A stretch of DNA of 64,000 nucleotides from Cellulophaga sp. Hel_I_12 (GTDB lineage Bacteria; Bacteroidota; Bacteroidia; Flavobacteriales; Flavobacteriaceae). The DNA lies in NCBI RefSeq assembly GCF_000799565.1, contig NZ_JUHB01000001.1, forward strand, positions 2,111,501 through 2,175,500, read 5' to 3'. Position numbers and translations under genes: made by a program. Below, one piece after another: positions 56,326 through 64,000 of the stretch (position 1 is its first letter; each line of letters starts with the position of its first letter). Under the pieces are notes generated by a model. That model saw nothing but the letters and a program-made list of their open reading frames with translations, searched no databases and was not told the DNA's origin.

Positions 56326-57372
56326 TTAGTCAACAACTTTCATTTCTTCAGGAACTCTCGGATTCATAATTTTAAACCAGAGTGGCGGCAGAAATGAAAG
56401 GACCATAGAGGTAGGGTAGCCAAAAGGCATTTGTGGTGAGATATCGTGATAATCGAGAATCTGGTACTTTTTGGATGATTTAAAATGGTGATCGCTATGC
56501 CTAGTTAATTCATACAGTACAATTCTTCCGATAACATGGTTACTATTCCAAGAATGAATTTCACGCACCCGCTCATACCTGCCAGAGCTTATTTTTTTAC
56601 GTAACAGTCCGTAATGTTCAATATAATTCACGGTTTCTAGCATCAAAAACCCAACAATTCCACTACAAACGGCGAAAACTACCCCTATTAATCCGAAAAA
56701 ATTAAAGAGCATAACAACATAAAGCAGTTGAAATATGCTGTACCATAACATATCGTTTTTTAAAGCGAAAAAGCCTTTTTCTTCTGCTAATAACAACTTA
56801 GATTGTAATTTCCAAGCACTAAAATATTGTCGAAATACAGAGCTAAGCCAAAAAGAATATACGCTTTGGTTATAAGCTGCTGTAGCTGGGTCTTCGGTTG
56901 TAGCTGCTTGTGCATGATGCCCAAAATTATGCTCTATATAAAAATGCATGTAAAAAGAAGGCAAAAGCAATAGTTTAGCTAAATAACGCTCTTTCGTTTT
57001 TTGTCGGTGCCCTAATTCATGAGCCACATTGATTCCATTGGTGCCAAGGACAATTCCCAAACTTAACACTAAACCAACAAGTTCATACGTTTTATAGGCA
57101 TGAGTCGTAATATCGAAAAGAAGATAGCCTAAAAGGCCAAAAATTATGGGAATATTCAAATAAAGCATCCAATCAAAAAGCTTGCTTTTTTCCTTTTCTA
57201 TCCGTTCTTCCCCCTCATGGTTCGAGGTGTCGTGTGGAAGCAATACTTCTAAAATAGGAATCAGAACAAAAGCATAAAAAGGGGTAAAATAACTAAAATA
57301 GCCCTTAAAATAAATACTAATAAGTGCAGATAACGGTAAGGTTAATGCAGCGAGATATTTTAAATCTTTCAT
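56326..57372 (-). CDS. AlkB-like alkane 1-monooxygenase (membrane di-iron)
   Basis: The 348-residue integral-membrane enzyme has all the AlkB histidine boxes: His118 and His122 (AHELGHRQK), Glu147-His148 with His152-His153 (IEHNFGHHAQAATTEDPATA), His253 (NYIEHYGLLRKK) and His292, His295-His296 (TRHSDHHFKSS). The NYIEHYGL motif is diagnostic for alkane hydroxylases as opposed to fatty-acid desaturases. Five to six helices are seen. It hydroxylates terminal carbons of alkanes or related chains using rubredoxin electrons. No rubredoxin or rubredoxin reductase gene is nearby, and the substrate in this lineage may be something other than alkanes. Confidence 0.92.
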   Translation of the reverse strand: MKDLKYLAALTLPLSALISIYFKGYFSYFTPFYAFVLIPILEVLLPHDTSNHEGEERIEKEKSKLFDWMLYLNIPIIFGLLGYLLFDITTHAYKTYELVGLVLSLGIVLGTNGINVAHELGHRQKTKERYLAKLLLLPSFYMHFYIEHNFGHHAQAATTEDPATAAYNQSVYSFWLSSVFRQYFSAWKLQSKLLLAEEKGFFALKNDMLWYSIFQLLYVVMLFNFFGLIGVVFAVCSGIVGFLMLETVNYIEHYGLLRKKISSGRYERVREIHSWNSNHVIGRIVLYELTRHSDHHFKSSKKYQILDYHDISPQMPFGYPTSMVLSFLPPLWFKIMNPRVPEEMKVVD

Positions 57373-57650
57373 TTGCTATTTTCTTAAAAAACAAGAGCGC
57401 TAGTTGACATAGCTCTATGCTCATAAAGGCAATTATTTATATAGAAAATTAATGAATCTTTTTGATTAAAGCAATATGTTGTACACTGTAAGCACGAATG
57501 TAGTTAAAACTCAACGAACCCAATGGCTGCGAATTAAAATCGAACTACACAGCATTTGCATGACGTTGGCGCATTTCCTTAGCATCGCCTTTTAAAAATA
57601 GGTATAGCACCAAGCACCTCGAATATCAAAAAAGTAAAACAAACTATATT

Positions 57651-58142
57651 TTACTGATGATATGCTGTGTTATGTACTAATGCAGTACCACAGCTATTAC
57701 AATTACCAGCAGTTCCAGAACCTCCAGAACAACCTTGACTACAGCTGTAATGCCATATACCGGCTGCATTTTGGCTAGGTCCAGGTAAAGCAGGAGTGGT
57801 TTGATTGGCAAAAGGTGATGATGTAGCCGGGGTAGGATTGGCATTTGCATGATACGCTGCGTTATGTGCTAAAAGGCCTCCACAAGTGTTACAATTACCT
57901 GCAAGACCGGCCCCTCCGGAGCAACCTTGACTACAGGTATAGTGCCAAACGCCTACTGCATTTTGCGGAGCTTCAGCAGTATTTGGATTTGGGACAGCTG
58001 CCCTTGATTGATTCGCCCACTTTTCAAGATCTAGTGGCTGTAAGGTTTCTTCTTTTGGTACTTTAGGCGCTTCTTCTTTACAGGAAGATAAATAAAGCAC
58101 TGAACTAACTAATACTAGGGCAATTAATTTAAGGTATTTCAT
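57651..58142 (-). CDS. Lipoprotein with two tandem CX3C-X9-CX2C / His modules
   Basis: The 163-residue lipoprotein has its lipidated Cys at residue 21 (YLSSC). Two near-identical 38-residue modules (61-98 and 125-162) are joined by a Pro/Ala/Thr-rich linker. Each reads W-H-Y-x-C-S-Q-G-C-S-G-G, then A-G-N-C-N-x-C-G and a closing H-N-x-A-Y-H. The module ligands are His67, Cys70, Cys74, Cys84, Cys87, His93 and His98, repeated as His131, Cys134, Cys138, Cys148, Cys151, His157 and His162. Four Cys plus three His per module strongly suggest metal or redox-centre binding at the cell surface or in the periplasm. I do not recognise a named family. It stands alone. Confidence 0.8.
   Translation of the reverse strand: MKYLKLIALVLVSSVLYLSSCKEEAPKVPKEETLQPLDLEKWANQSRAAVPNPNTAEAPQNAVGVWHYTCSQGCSGGAGLAGNCNTCGGLLAHNAAYHANANPTPATSSPFANQTTPALPGPSQNAAGIWHYSCSQGCSGGSGTAGNCNSCGTALVHNTAYHQ
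57657..57962 (-). repeat. Tandem Cys/His module repeat inside the lipoprotein gene
   Basis: Module 1 lies at 57849-57962 and module 2 at 57657-57770 (minus strand), each 114 bases, 192 bases start to start. DNA identity is high across the CSQGC core (caaccttgactaca occurs in both), indicating duplication within the gene. Confidence 0.8.
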
Positions 58143-58355
58143 TATTGAATTTTAAAATTACAAGGAATTGTAGTGATGCTTTTTTACTTCGTTTTTTTTC
58201 CAAAGTATAGTTCATTATGCAAACGTAGCTTTCTATTTTTTAGTATTTAGGTTCTTTGAATTGTATTAAAAACTTAGATCAAGATGCTAATTTTGCTGTT
58301 GAAACTTAGTGTTCTATGGATTTCTATAAAAAGTGACCCGATAGAAAACATACAA

Positions 58356-60704
58356 TCACTCTACGGTAATCGAAATTTTAGCTTCGTTCCCTAATTCATC
58401 TACTACTGAAATTGTTTGTACGCCAGCATCCGGTAATAAAGCTACTTCATGAAAGTTTTTGGTTTCTTTTACGAATAAACTATTGAGATACCAAAATACT
58501 TTGGTTTCTGGTTTGGCGTGAGCCAATTTAAAAATAAGTTCGTTTTTATAGCCTTCGAAATTTTTAGCCAAGATAATTTTACTGCCATTTTTTGGATAGA
58601 TAAACTCCATTGTCAGCGTATTTAAGGCGATACAATCATTTCGAAATGGCGGTAGTGCCTTATACAATGGGTGGCTTTTTTTATAGTAAAATTCTTGTAA
58701 GGGTGGTAAAACAAACCAAGATTCCGCAAAGGTTTGGGACAGATCTTCACAAGAAGAATTTACCCGAAATTGCTTGTTTTTATCTAATTGAATGGTTTGG
58801 TGAAAAGCGCAAGCAGGCACATAATTCTGCTTCTTAGGAATATCAATCTTTTTTTTTGGACAAATAGGGCTTGCTAAAAAACCACTCTCAGCACAGACCT
58901 CAACAGACACAAATTCATCTAAAGGTTTTAGAAACCAGTCCGATTCTGGTAATACATCAAACACCTCAAACAAAATAGGGGCTGCACTAGCTACCCCTGT
59001 AACACTAGGCCTACCTTCACCATCAGCATTTCCCACCCAAACACCAACCACGTAATCATTAGTAATGCCTATTGCCCAGGCATCTTTATTGCCAAAACTG
59101 GTGCCTGTTTTCCAAGCAATTTGTTTGCTTGAATCGTAAAACTCCCAAGATTCGTTACCTTCGGGCCGGTTTACTTCTTTCATGGCTTCAAAAGTCAAGT
59201 AAATACTCCCCGCATCAAAAACAGTTTTTTCGGTAGATGTTAAACCGAAATCTATAGTCTCGTTCTGCAACCACTTAGGATGGGTAAATTCATTTTTATA
59301 ATATTCACTGGAACTGGTATTAAAATGACGTACAGTCGAGGCTAAATTAGCGTAGGTTTTGCATAAGTCCCATAGGTTACTTTCTGCGCCCCCTAAAATT
59401 AGGGTTAGTCCGTAATGATCTGATGATTTTGTTAACCCGCCTAGTTCAAAAATATCGAGTTGATCCCTAAATTTTTGCAAACCGTAGGATTGTAACAAAC
59501 GCACCGCAGGTATATTTAAAGAACGTGCTAAAGCTTTTTTAGCTTCTATGGCGCCACTGTAATCTTCATTAAAATTTTCAGGGGTATACCCTGCAATTTG
59601 GGTTGGAACGTCAGGCACTAACATATCAGGGAGCAATTCACCTTCATCTAACATGGCGGTATATAACAAGGGTTTTATGACGCTTCCCGTACTTCGGTTA
59701 GCGCGCACCATATCCACATCTTTCTCATGAAATTTATCCGTCGGAGAATTGCCAACATATGCTAAAACTTTTCTCAATTGTACGTCTAGTACCAAAACAG
59801 CGACATTATGTACTTGATTTTCTTTCAAAATATCATAATTCTTTTTTACAATGGCATTTACATTTTGCTGCAAGTTTTGATCTAATGTCGTTTGTACGCG
59901 TTCTCCTTTTTTTTGTTTGGCGATGAATTCTACAAAATGAGGGGCTGCATCGGGTATTGCAAATGGTTGTTGTGGCAATGTTTCGAGCAAGGCCAATTCG
60001 TAAGTCGTTTTATCAATGCTATTTTCTTCAAGCAACTTTTTTAATAAGCGATTTCTTTTTTCTAAAAGCCGAGCTTGGTTTTTTCCTGGATAAATTAAAC
60101 TGGGTGCGTTTGGCAAAACAGCTAAGGTGGCCGATTCAGCCCAGGAAAGTTGCTTGGGTAACAAACCAAAATAGCGCCAAGCTGCCATTTCTAAACCCAC
60201 CACATTACCACCATAAGGTGCATGACTCGCATAGAGTTGTAGAATTTTATCTTTTGAATACCGCAGTTCTAATCGGGTCGCTAAGAGTAGCTCGATGAAT
60301 TTCTCGCCATAAGATCGTTTTTTGTTACCCCTAGAGAGTCGAATAACTTGTTGTGTAATGGTACTACCACCACGAACCGTTTTACCTGCTTTAAAATTAG
60401 ACCCTATTGCCTTAAACATTGAAATAGGATTAAAACCAGGATGCTGATAAAAATAAGCGTCTTCAAAATTTAATAAACAAGTATTGAATTTATAAGGAAC
60501 ACTATCAATTTCTGGAAAACGCCATTGCCCATCATCAGCTATTTTTGCGCCTATTAAACTTCCGTTTTTACTTTCTATTACCGTTGCCGTAGGACTATCA
60601 AAAAGTGGTTGGGGAAGACAAAAATAATAGGCGATTAAAAGCGCAAAAATTAAGAAACTTTTTTTAGGGTTATTTTTGAAAAAATTTAAAATCTTGTCCT
60701 TCAA
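58356..60704 (-). CDS. pbpC: Penicillin-binding protein 1C
   Basis: The 782-residue bifunctional class A PBP has an N-terminal membrane helix (about 15-30). The GT51 transglycosylase domain covers about 55-230 (EDAYFYQHPGFNPISMFKAIGSN, RGGSTITQQVIRLSRGNKK). The transpeptidase spans about 300-560, with the SxxK serine in STGSVIKPLLYTAML and the KTG motif in WKTGTSFGNKDAWAIG. A C-terminal BiPBP_C domain covers about 690-780. The start is the TTG at 60702-60704, because a stop lies five codons upstream and no earlier ATG exists. PbpC is classically paired with an alpha-2-macroglobulin, and one lies 1.4 kb away at the right edge. It is third in the operon with the unknown protein and ABM genes. 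Confidence 0.96.
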   Translation of the reverse strand: MKDKILNFFKNNPKKSFLIFALLIAYYFCLPQPLFDSPTATVIESKNGSLIGAKIADDGQWRFPEIDSVPYKFNTCLLNFEDAYFYQHPGFNPISMFKAIGSNFKAGKTVRGGSTITQQVIRLSRGNKKRSYGEKFIELLLATRLELRYSKDKILQLYASHAPYGGNVVGLEMAAWRYFGLLPKQLSWAESATLAVLPNAPSLIYPGKNQARLLEKRNRLLKKLLEENSIDKTTYELALLETLPQQPFAIPDAAPHFVEFIAKQKKGERVQTTLDQNLQQNVNAIVKKNYDILKENQVHNVAVLVLDVQLRKVLAYVGNSPTDKFHEKDVDMVRANRSTGSVIKPLLYTAMLDEGELLPDMLVPDVPTQIAGYTPENFNEDYSGAIEAKKALARSLNIPAVRLLQSYGLQKFRDQLDIFELGGLTKSSDHYGLTLILGGAESNLWDLCKTYANLASTVRHFNTSSSEYYKNEFTHPKWLQNETIDFGLTSTEKTVFDAGSIYLTFEAMKEVNRPEGNESWEFYDSSKQIAWKTGTSFGNKDAWAIGITNDYVVGVWVGNADGEGRPSVTGVASAAPILFEVFDVLPESDWFLKPLDEFVSVEVCAESGFLASPICPKKKIDIPKKQNYVPACAFHQTIQLDKNKQFRVNSSCEDLSQTFAESWFVLPPLQEFYYKKSHPLYKALPPFRNDCIALNTLTMEFIYPKNGSKIILAKNFEGYKNELIFKLAHAKPETKVFWYLNSLFVKETKNFHEVALLPDAGVQTISVVDELGNEAKISITVE

Positions 60705-60716
60705 CCTTTGTGATGC

Positions 60717-61025
60717 TTATTTATTAAAATCGTATTCCCGTTCTACGAAACAAATGCGAACTTTATAGTTTTTGTACCACTCTTTAATGCCTTTTTGCTG
60801 TGCTATTAAATGATCCGTGTTTTGTTTCCATTGAGCAATCGCATCTAGACTTTCCCAATAACTTACGGTGATTCCTATTGCTTCACGTGCGCTTTCTAAA
60901 CCTAAAAACCCCTCTTGTTGTTGGGCTAAATTTTCCATTTGTTGCGCCATTTCTGCATAGCCATGATCAGCATCAGTTCTAATGGATGTAAAAATTACAG
61001 CGTAATAAGGTGGTTTAGTGACCAT
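60717..61025 (-). CDS. Antibiotic biosynthesis monooxygenase (ABM) family protein
   Basis: The 102-residue ferredoxin-like dimeric alpha-beta barrel is recognised by YYAVIFTSIRTDADHGYAEMAQQMENLAQQQEGFLGLESAREAIGITVSYWESLDAIAQWKQNTDHL, the standard ABM strand-helix pattern with the GFLGLESAR and SYWESLDAI segments. Members are small oxygenases, heme-degrading enzymes or have unknown roles. The frame extends to a TTG at 61034, but the ATG at 61025 falls one base after the stop of the preceding gene and is the likely start. It lies 12 bases upstream of the pbpC start codon. Confidence 0.9.
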   Translation of the reverse strand: MVTKPPYYAVIFTSIRTDADHGYAEMAQQMENLAQQQEGFLGLESAREAIGITVSYWESLDAIAQWKQNTDHLIAQQKGIKEWYKNYKVRICFVEREYDFNK

Positions 61026-61026
61026 T

Positions 61027-61383
61027 TTACTCAATATACTCTTTCTCTACAAAATACGTGACAATCGCTTCTTTCATTAACACAGACTGTTCCCCTGCTT
61101 TTAACGGCGGTAGTTCTTCCTTAACGATATAATGCGGCCAGCCATCTTCATCAAAATAATCAAAAACATAAAAGCCGTAGGGCTCTAATAACCTGCAAAT
61201 GGCAATATGCATCAAATCTAATTTTTCATCTTTTTTATAGGTATTATGAATTTTCCCAAGCTCTTGTACACCGACTAAATAAATAATCGCATCTAACTCT
61301 AAGGTATCCCCATCGGCAAATTGGATAGATAGTTTTTCTACCAAAATATCCCAACGCTCTTTTAATTGTATATCTCTTGACAT
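61027..61383 (-). CDS. Conserved-looking small cytoplasmic protein, function unknown
   Basis: The 118-residue acidic protein has no signal peptide or membrane helix. The ordered segments RWDILVEKLSIQFADGDTLELDAIIYLVGVQELG and YKKDEKLDLMHIAICRLLEPYGFYVFDYFDEDGWPHYIVKEELPPLKAGEQSVLMKEAIVTYFVEKEYIE look like a real alpha/beta protein. I do not recognise the family. It is first in the operon with ABM and pbpC, and has an exact -7 element TACCTTTG 57 bases upstream, divergent from cvpA. Confidence 0.75.
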   Translation of the reverse strand: MSRDIQLKERWDILVEKLSIQFADGDTLELDAIIYLVGVQELGKIHNTYKKDEKLDLMHIAICRLLEPYGFYVFDYFDEDGWPHYIVKEELPPLKAGEQSVLMKEAIVTYFVEKEYIE

Positions 61384-61439
61384 TGTAGTTTTATTAATCT
61401 AATAAATAGCGGTTGAAACACCACTATTTCAAATTCTTT

Positions 61440-61447
61440 CAAAGGTA
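61440..61447 (-). promoter_or_regulatory. Candidate -7 element of the unknown/ABM/pbpC operon
   Basis: Minus-strand TACCTTTG, exact TANNTTTG match. It lies 21 bases from the start of the opposing cvpA -7 element, so the two promoters overlap back to back. Confidence 0.45.
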
Positions 61448-61460
61448 CAAATCAAAGTTC

Positions 61461-61468
61461 TATATTTG
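61461..61468 (+). promoter_or_regulatory. Candidate -7 element of cvpA
   Basis: TATATTTG, exact TANNTTTG match, 16 bases before the cvpA ATG. Confidence 0.45.
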
Positions 61469-61484
61469 TTAAAATTAGTCAGCC

Positions 61485-61988
61485 ATGAATTTTTTAGACA
61501 TTATTTTAGGTTTGCCCCTAGTTTTTGGACTTTATAGAGGCTTTAAAAATGGATTGTTTGTAGAACTTGCCTCCCTTATTGCATTAATTGCAGGTATTTA
61601 TGGCGCTATTCATTTCTCATATCTCACAGGAGAATATTTAGCACAGCATATGCAATGGGATGAAAAATATATGAACATTGCCTCGTTTGTCATCACTTTT
61701 ATCATCATTGTAGTTGTTGTCAACTTATTAGGAAAACTGTTTACTAAAATTGCCGATTTTGCTATGTTAGGGGTATTAAATAAAATTGCAGGTAGTATTT
61801 TTGGTGCCTTAAAAGTAGCCGTAATGTTAGGTGCTATTTTAATTTTTTTTGATAGTGTAAACCAAACCACAAGCTTGATTAAAGAGGATACTAAAACCGA
61901 TTCGATACTTTACGAACCTATTAAAGAAATTGGTGCTTTTATATTTGAAAAGGTATTAATTTTTGATACGGATCCCTATATAAAATAA
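61485..61988 (+). CDS. cvpA: CvpA family membrane protein
   Basis: The 167-residue inner-membrane protein has four helices (about 3-20, 27-45, 62-85 and 100-122). It carries the CvpA pattern NFLDIILGLPLVFGLYRGFKNGLFVELASLIALIAGIYGAIHFS, then NLLGKLFTKIADFAMLGVLNKIAGSIFGALKVAVMLGAILIFF. CvpA is needed for colicin V production and, in enterobacteria, for bile or envelope-stress tolerance; its biochemical role is unknown. It is divergent from the pbpC operon and convergent with the macroglobulin gene, with a strong terminator between. Confidence 0.93.
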   Translation: MNFLDIILGLPLVFGLYRGFKNGLFVELASLIALIAGIYGAIHFSYLTGEYLAQHMQWDEKYMNIASFVITFIIIVVVVNLLGKLFTKIADFAMLGVLNKIAGSIFGALKVAVMLGAILIFFDSVNQTTSLIKEDTKTDSILYEPIKEIGAFIFEKVLIFDTDPYIK

Positions 61989-62012
61989 AAGTAAGACCGC
62001 TTCGCCATAAGC

Positions 62013-62059
62013 ATCAAGAACCAAGACTAGAATATTTTAGTGTCTTGGTTCTTGATTTT
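62013..62059. terminator. Bidirectional terminator between cvpA and the macroglobulin gene
   Basis: A 15-bp perfect stem ATCAAGAACCAAGAC / GTCTTGGTTCTTGAT with a 14-base AT-rich loop and a T4 tail on the plus strand. It lies 24 bases past the cvpA stop and 43 bases past the macroglobulin stop on the opposite strand. Confidence 0.85.
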
Positions 62060-62101
62060 AAAAGCTCTTTACCTTAGATAAAAATCGATTTAACATATTC
62101 A

Positions 62102-64000
62102 TTATTGAACCACTTTAACCCATTGTCCTTTTGTTCTTGCCGCATAATCATTATCATACATGGCTTCCGCTTGAACACCTGGTAAATAATAAGTGCCTAA
62201 ATAGGATGCGTTTAATAATATGCTTAGCGTTTTGGTTTCGTTCTTCTTCATATCAAAATAAAAGTGTGCTCTGTCATCGCGCAAATCGGTATGCGTAACA
62301 TTATTTTGAGCAAAATCGCCAAAATCAGTAAAACGTGTGTTTACAATTTCCCATCCACTAGGGAAAATTTGCGTTAAGGCAATATTTTTAATCGTACTTC
62401 CGGTTGTGTTTGTCAAGGTTACCTCGGCCACAAAATCTGTTCCTTGCATCATGTTTGTCACATCAATTATAGAACCATCGCGCCCTTTAAATTTAGTCTG
62501 AACTGCAAAATTACGTTGGTACTGTTTTTCTTGACCCACGGGTAAAATTCCGTTGCTGATAAGGCTTGCGTATAAAACAGTGCCTTCTTGATTTTTAAGC
62601 TCGATGGTATTGCTTCCTTGTTTTATTGCTAGCGCTCTACTGGCTAAAGTTTTTGACGTACTCACACTTTCAGATGTACCATTTACAGATACCAATGCTT
62701 TTACGCCTTTTCCGCCTACCATTTCAGCAAATTTACCCATAGCTAATAAACTATACGCCGTGCTTTGTGTACTCATCCATTTCTTTTCGTTTAAGCTTGC
62801 TGCCACTCTTTTGGCTAATTCTTGTGCTTTCGCCTTATCTTTTAATAACACAAATGTTTCTAAAGCCATGGCGGTATTTCTTTCTGCAGAACCATAGGTA
62901 TAAGAATGGTAACTATCTTCTTTAAAAGCTATTTTAGCGGTATTTAAAATTTCTTTTGCAACATTCGCTTGCCCAATTAAACCATAGGCCGCAGCCAACC
63001 TAAATTTTGCATCGTTTGATATCCCATTTGTTTCTCGTAAACGGTTCATGGATGCTACATCTGCATTAGCTGAAAGTGCCAAAGTATATAAACGATACGC
63101 TTGTACTAGGTCTGAATTTGAATTACCAGAACGCCATTGTTTCGCTACATTTTGTTGGTATTTTACCCAATTTGTTTTAAAACCAATAGGCATCACATAG
63201 CCTTTTTTCTCTGCCTCTAACAAAAAGTGACCCGCATAGGTCGTACCCCAATCATCCGCATTGTTTAATCCTGACCAATACGAGAATCCTCCGTTTGGTC
63301 GTTGCATTCTACCAATATTCTTAATGCCATTTTCAATATTCTTTTGAGTTTCTGATTTTTTCTGTGCTGTTAAATCAAAAATATCATTCAAATACAATTG
63401 TGGAAATGCGGCTGATGTGGTTTGCTCTACACAACCATGCGGGTATCGAATTAAATAGTTCATTCTACCATCAAAATTCATAGGTGGTAGGGTTGAAAAT
63501 TCTACGTGTGCCGAATTGCTTCCTGATATTCCAAAAGTTTCTAAGTTAATGGTTTGATTCGCATTAGCTTCTAAAATAAAATCTTGTTTTTCTGAACTCA
63601 TCGGGTTCGGGTTCACCACATCAATCGGAATTTCAAAAGTAGCAGTTTCTCCGCCACCAGAAGCTTCAACCCTCACTTTTCCAATACCTTTAAAATCAGC
63701 CACTTCCAAATCAAAATATACCATTTTTTCATCAGGTTGACTAAAGGTTAACGATTTTGTGGCTTCGCCTAAAACGGTAAATGCTTTATCTTTTTTAATT
63801 CTTATCGTGACGTTTTTTACCTTGTTTTCCATGGCAAATACGGTCACAGGCAGGGTCACTTTTTCACCTGGAGTAATTTTTCGAGGTAAGGATGCTAAAA
63901 TCATTAATGGCTTACGAACTGGTGTTGTCTTCTCTGCCAAACCATAAGCTTCTTTTTCTGCATTACCCGCAATGACCATGGTTCTAACAGCACCTACATA
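62102..64000 (-). CDS. Bacterial alpha-2-macroglobulin family protein, C-terminal part (5' end outside window)
   Basis: The frame is open through the right edge, so about 632 codons of a much longer gene (usually 1,600-1,900 residues) are visible. The part shown has a macroglobulin domain (KKVNVTIRIKKDKA-like strand), then the A2M segment with the intact thioester motif Cys-Val-Glu-Gln (GCVEQTTSAAFPQLYL; Cys codon at 63431-63433). The alpha-alpha thioester-domain toroid (GGFSYWSGLNNADDWGTTYAGHFLLEAEKKGYVMP and further pairs) follows, and then a receptor-binding-like C-terminal beta domain. Bacterial A2Ms trap proteases in the periplasm, and the thioester type is usually paired with PbpC, which it neighbours here on the same strand with cvpA between. 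Confidence 0.95.
   Translation of the reverse strand, partial: YVGAVRTMVIAGNAEKEAYGLAEKTTPVRKPLMILASLPRKITPGEKVTLPVTVFAMENKVKNVTIRIKKDKAFTVLGEATKSLTFSQPDEKMVYFDLEVADFKGIGKVRVEASGGGETATFEIPIDVVNPNPMSSEKQDFILEANANQTINLETFGISGSNSAHVEFSTLPPMNFDGRMNYLIRYPHGCVEQTTSAAFPQLYLNDIFDLTAQKKSETQKNIENGIKNIGRMQRPNGGFSYWSGLNNADDWGTTYAGHFLLEAEKKGYVMPIGFKTNWVKYQQNVAKQWRSGNSNSDLVQAYRLYTLALSANADVASMNRLRETNGISNDAKFRLAAAYGLIGQANVAKEILNTAKIAFKEDSYHSYTYGSAERNTAMALETFVLLKDKAKAQELAKRVAASLNEKKWMSTQSTAYSLLAMGKFAEMVGGKGVKALVSVNGTSESVSTSKTLASRALAIKQGSNTIELKNQEGTVLYASLISNGILPVGQEKQYQRNFAVQTKFKGRDGSIIDVTNMMQGTDFVAEVTLTNTTGSTIKNIALTQIFPSGWEIVNTRFTDFGDFAQNNVTHTDLRDDRAHFYFDMKKNETKTLSILLNASYLGTYYLPGVQAEAMYDNDYAARTKGQWVKVVQ

Overview
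The window is a stretch of chromosome from a member of the Bacteroidota, almost certainly a marine-type Flavobacteriaceae. The evidence is AT-rich sequence with dense lipoprotein and outer-membrane genes, four TonB-dependent receptors (three with carboxypeptidase-regulatory-like N-termini), and Flavobacteria-typical families (DUF5689/lamin-tail lipoprotein, DUF3108, long IleS, cysteine-poor DksA-like protein, cysteine-free RecO, AlkB-like monooxygenase). The Bacteroidota -7 promoter element TANNTTTG occurs just upstream of many genes. I see no rRNA, tRNA, CRISPR array, prophage, transposase or integrase. The gene content looks like core or conserved chromosome rather than an island. The genus cannot be fixed from the sequence alone.

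Layout. 1-9.8 kb: 3' end of a TonB receptor, then glyS, a coiled-coil membrane protein, a ComF-like phosphoribosyltransferase, an Ig-like lipoprotein, and an omega-amidase/ankyrin pair beside katG. 10.2-12.9 kb: a three-gene signalling unit, receiver / PAS histidine kinase / receiver. 12.9-18.3 kb: a divergent locus of TonB receptor plus DUF5689/lamin-tail lipoprotein facing a secreted endonuclease/exonuclease/phosphatase. 18.2-28.7 kb: an inverted-repeat element, a membrane protein, an Oar-like TonB receptor, the unit tdo / M23 peptidase / pgi, a DUF3108 protein and 4-hydroxyphenylpyruvate dioxygenase. 28.9-42.8 kb: patatin-BamA fusion, uvrC, 5-formyl-THF cyclo-ligase, lspA, DksA-like protein, ileS, a heme-type TonB receptor and recO. 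42.8-51.6 kb: gdhA, cystathionine gamma-synthase, a DUF3298-type lipoprotein, DinB, ArsC/Spx-like, EamA transporter, thioesterase, nitronate monooxygenase, YheT-like hydrolase and a lipoprotein cytochrome c. 51.8-64 kb: SulP transporter, small lipoproteins, gpsA, an AlkB-like monooxygenase, a tandem Cys/His lipoprotein, the operon unknown / ABM / pbpC, cvpA, and the C-terminal part of an alpha-2-macroglobulin.

How it fits together. The metabolic theme is a heterotroph that catabolises aromatic amino acids (tryptophan and 4-hydroxyphenylpyruvate dioxygenases, each behind a perfect palindrome near its likely promoter), assimilates ammonium and sulfur into amino acids (GdhA, MetB), and imports polymers or complexes through TonB receptors. 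Envelope maintenance is represented by PbpC with a macroglobulin, the M23 peptidase, LspA and the patatin-barrel protein. Peroxide defence is represented by KatG with an ankyrin protein.

I found no clearly new multi-gene defence or mobile system. The best leads are the TonB/DUF5689/nuclease locus, the double-receiver kinase unit, the Cys-for-His M23 peptidase, the tandem CX3C-CX2C lipoprotein, and the palindromes at tdo, hppD and the Oar-like receptor.
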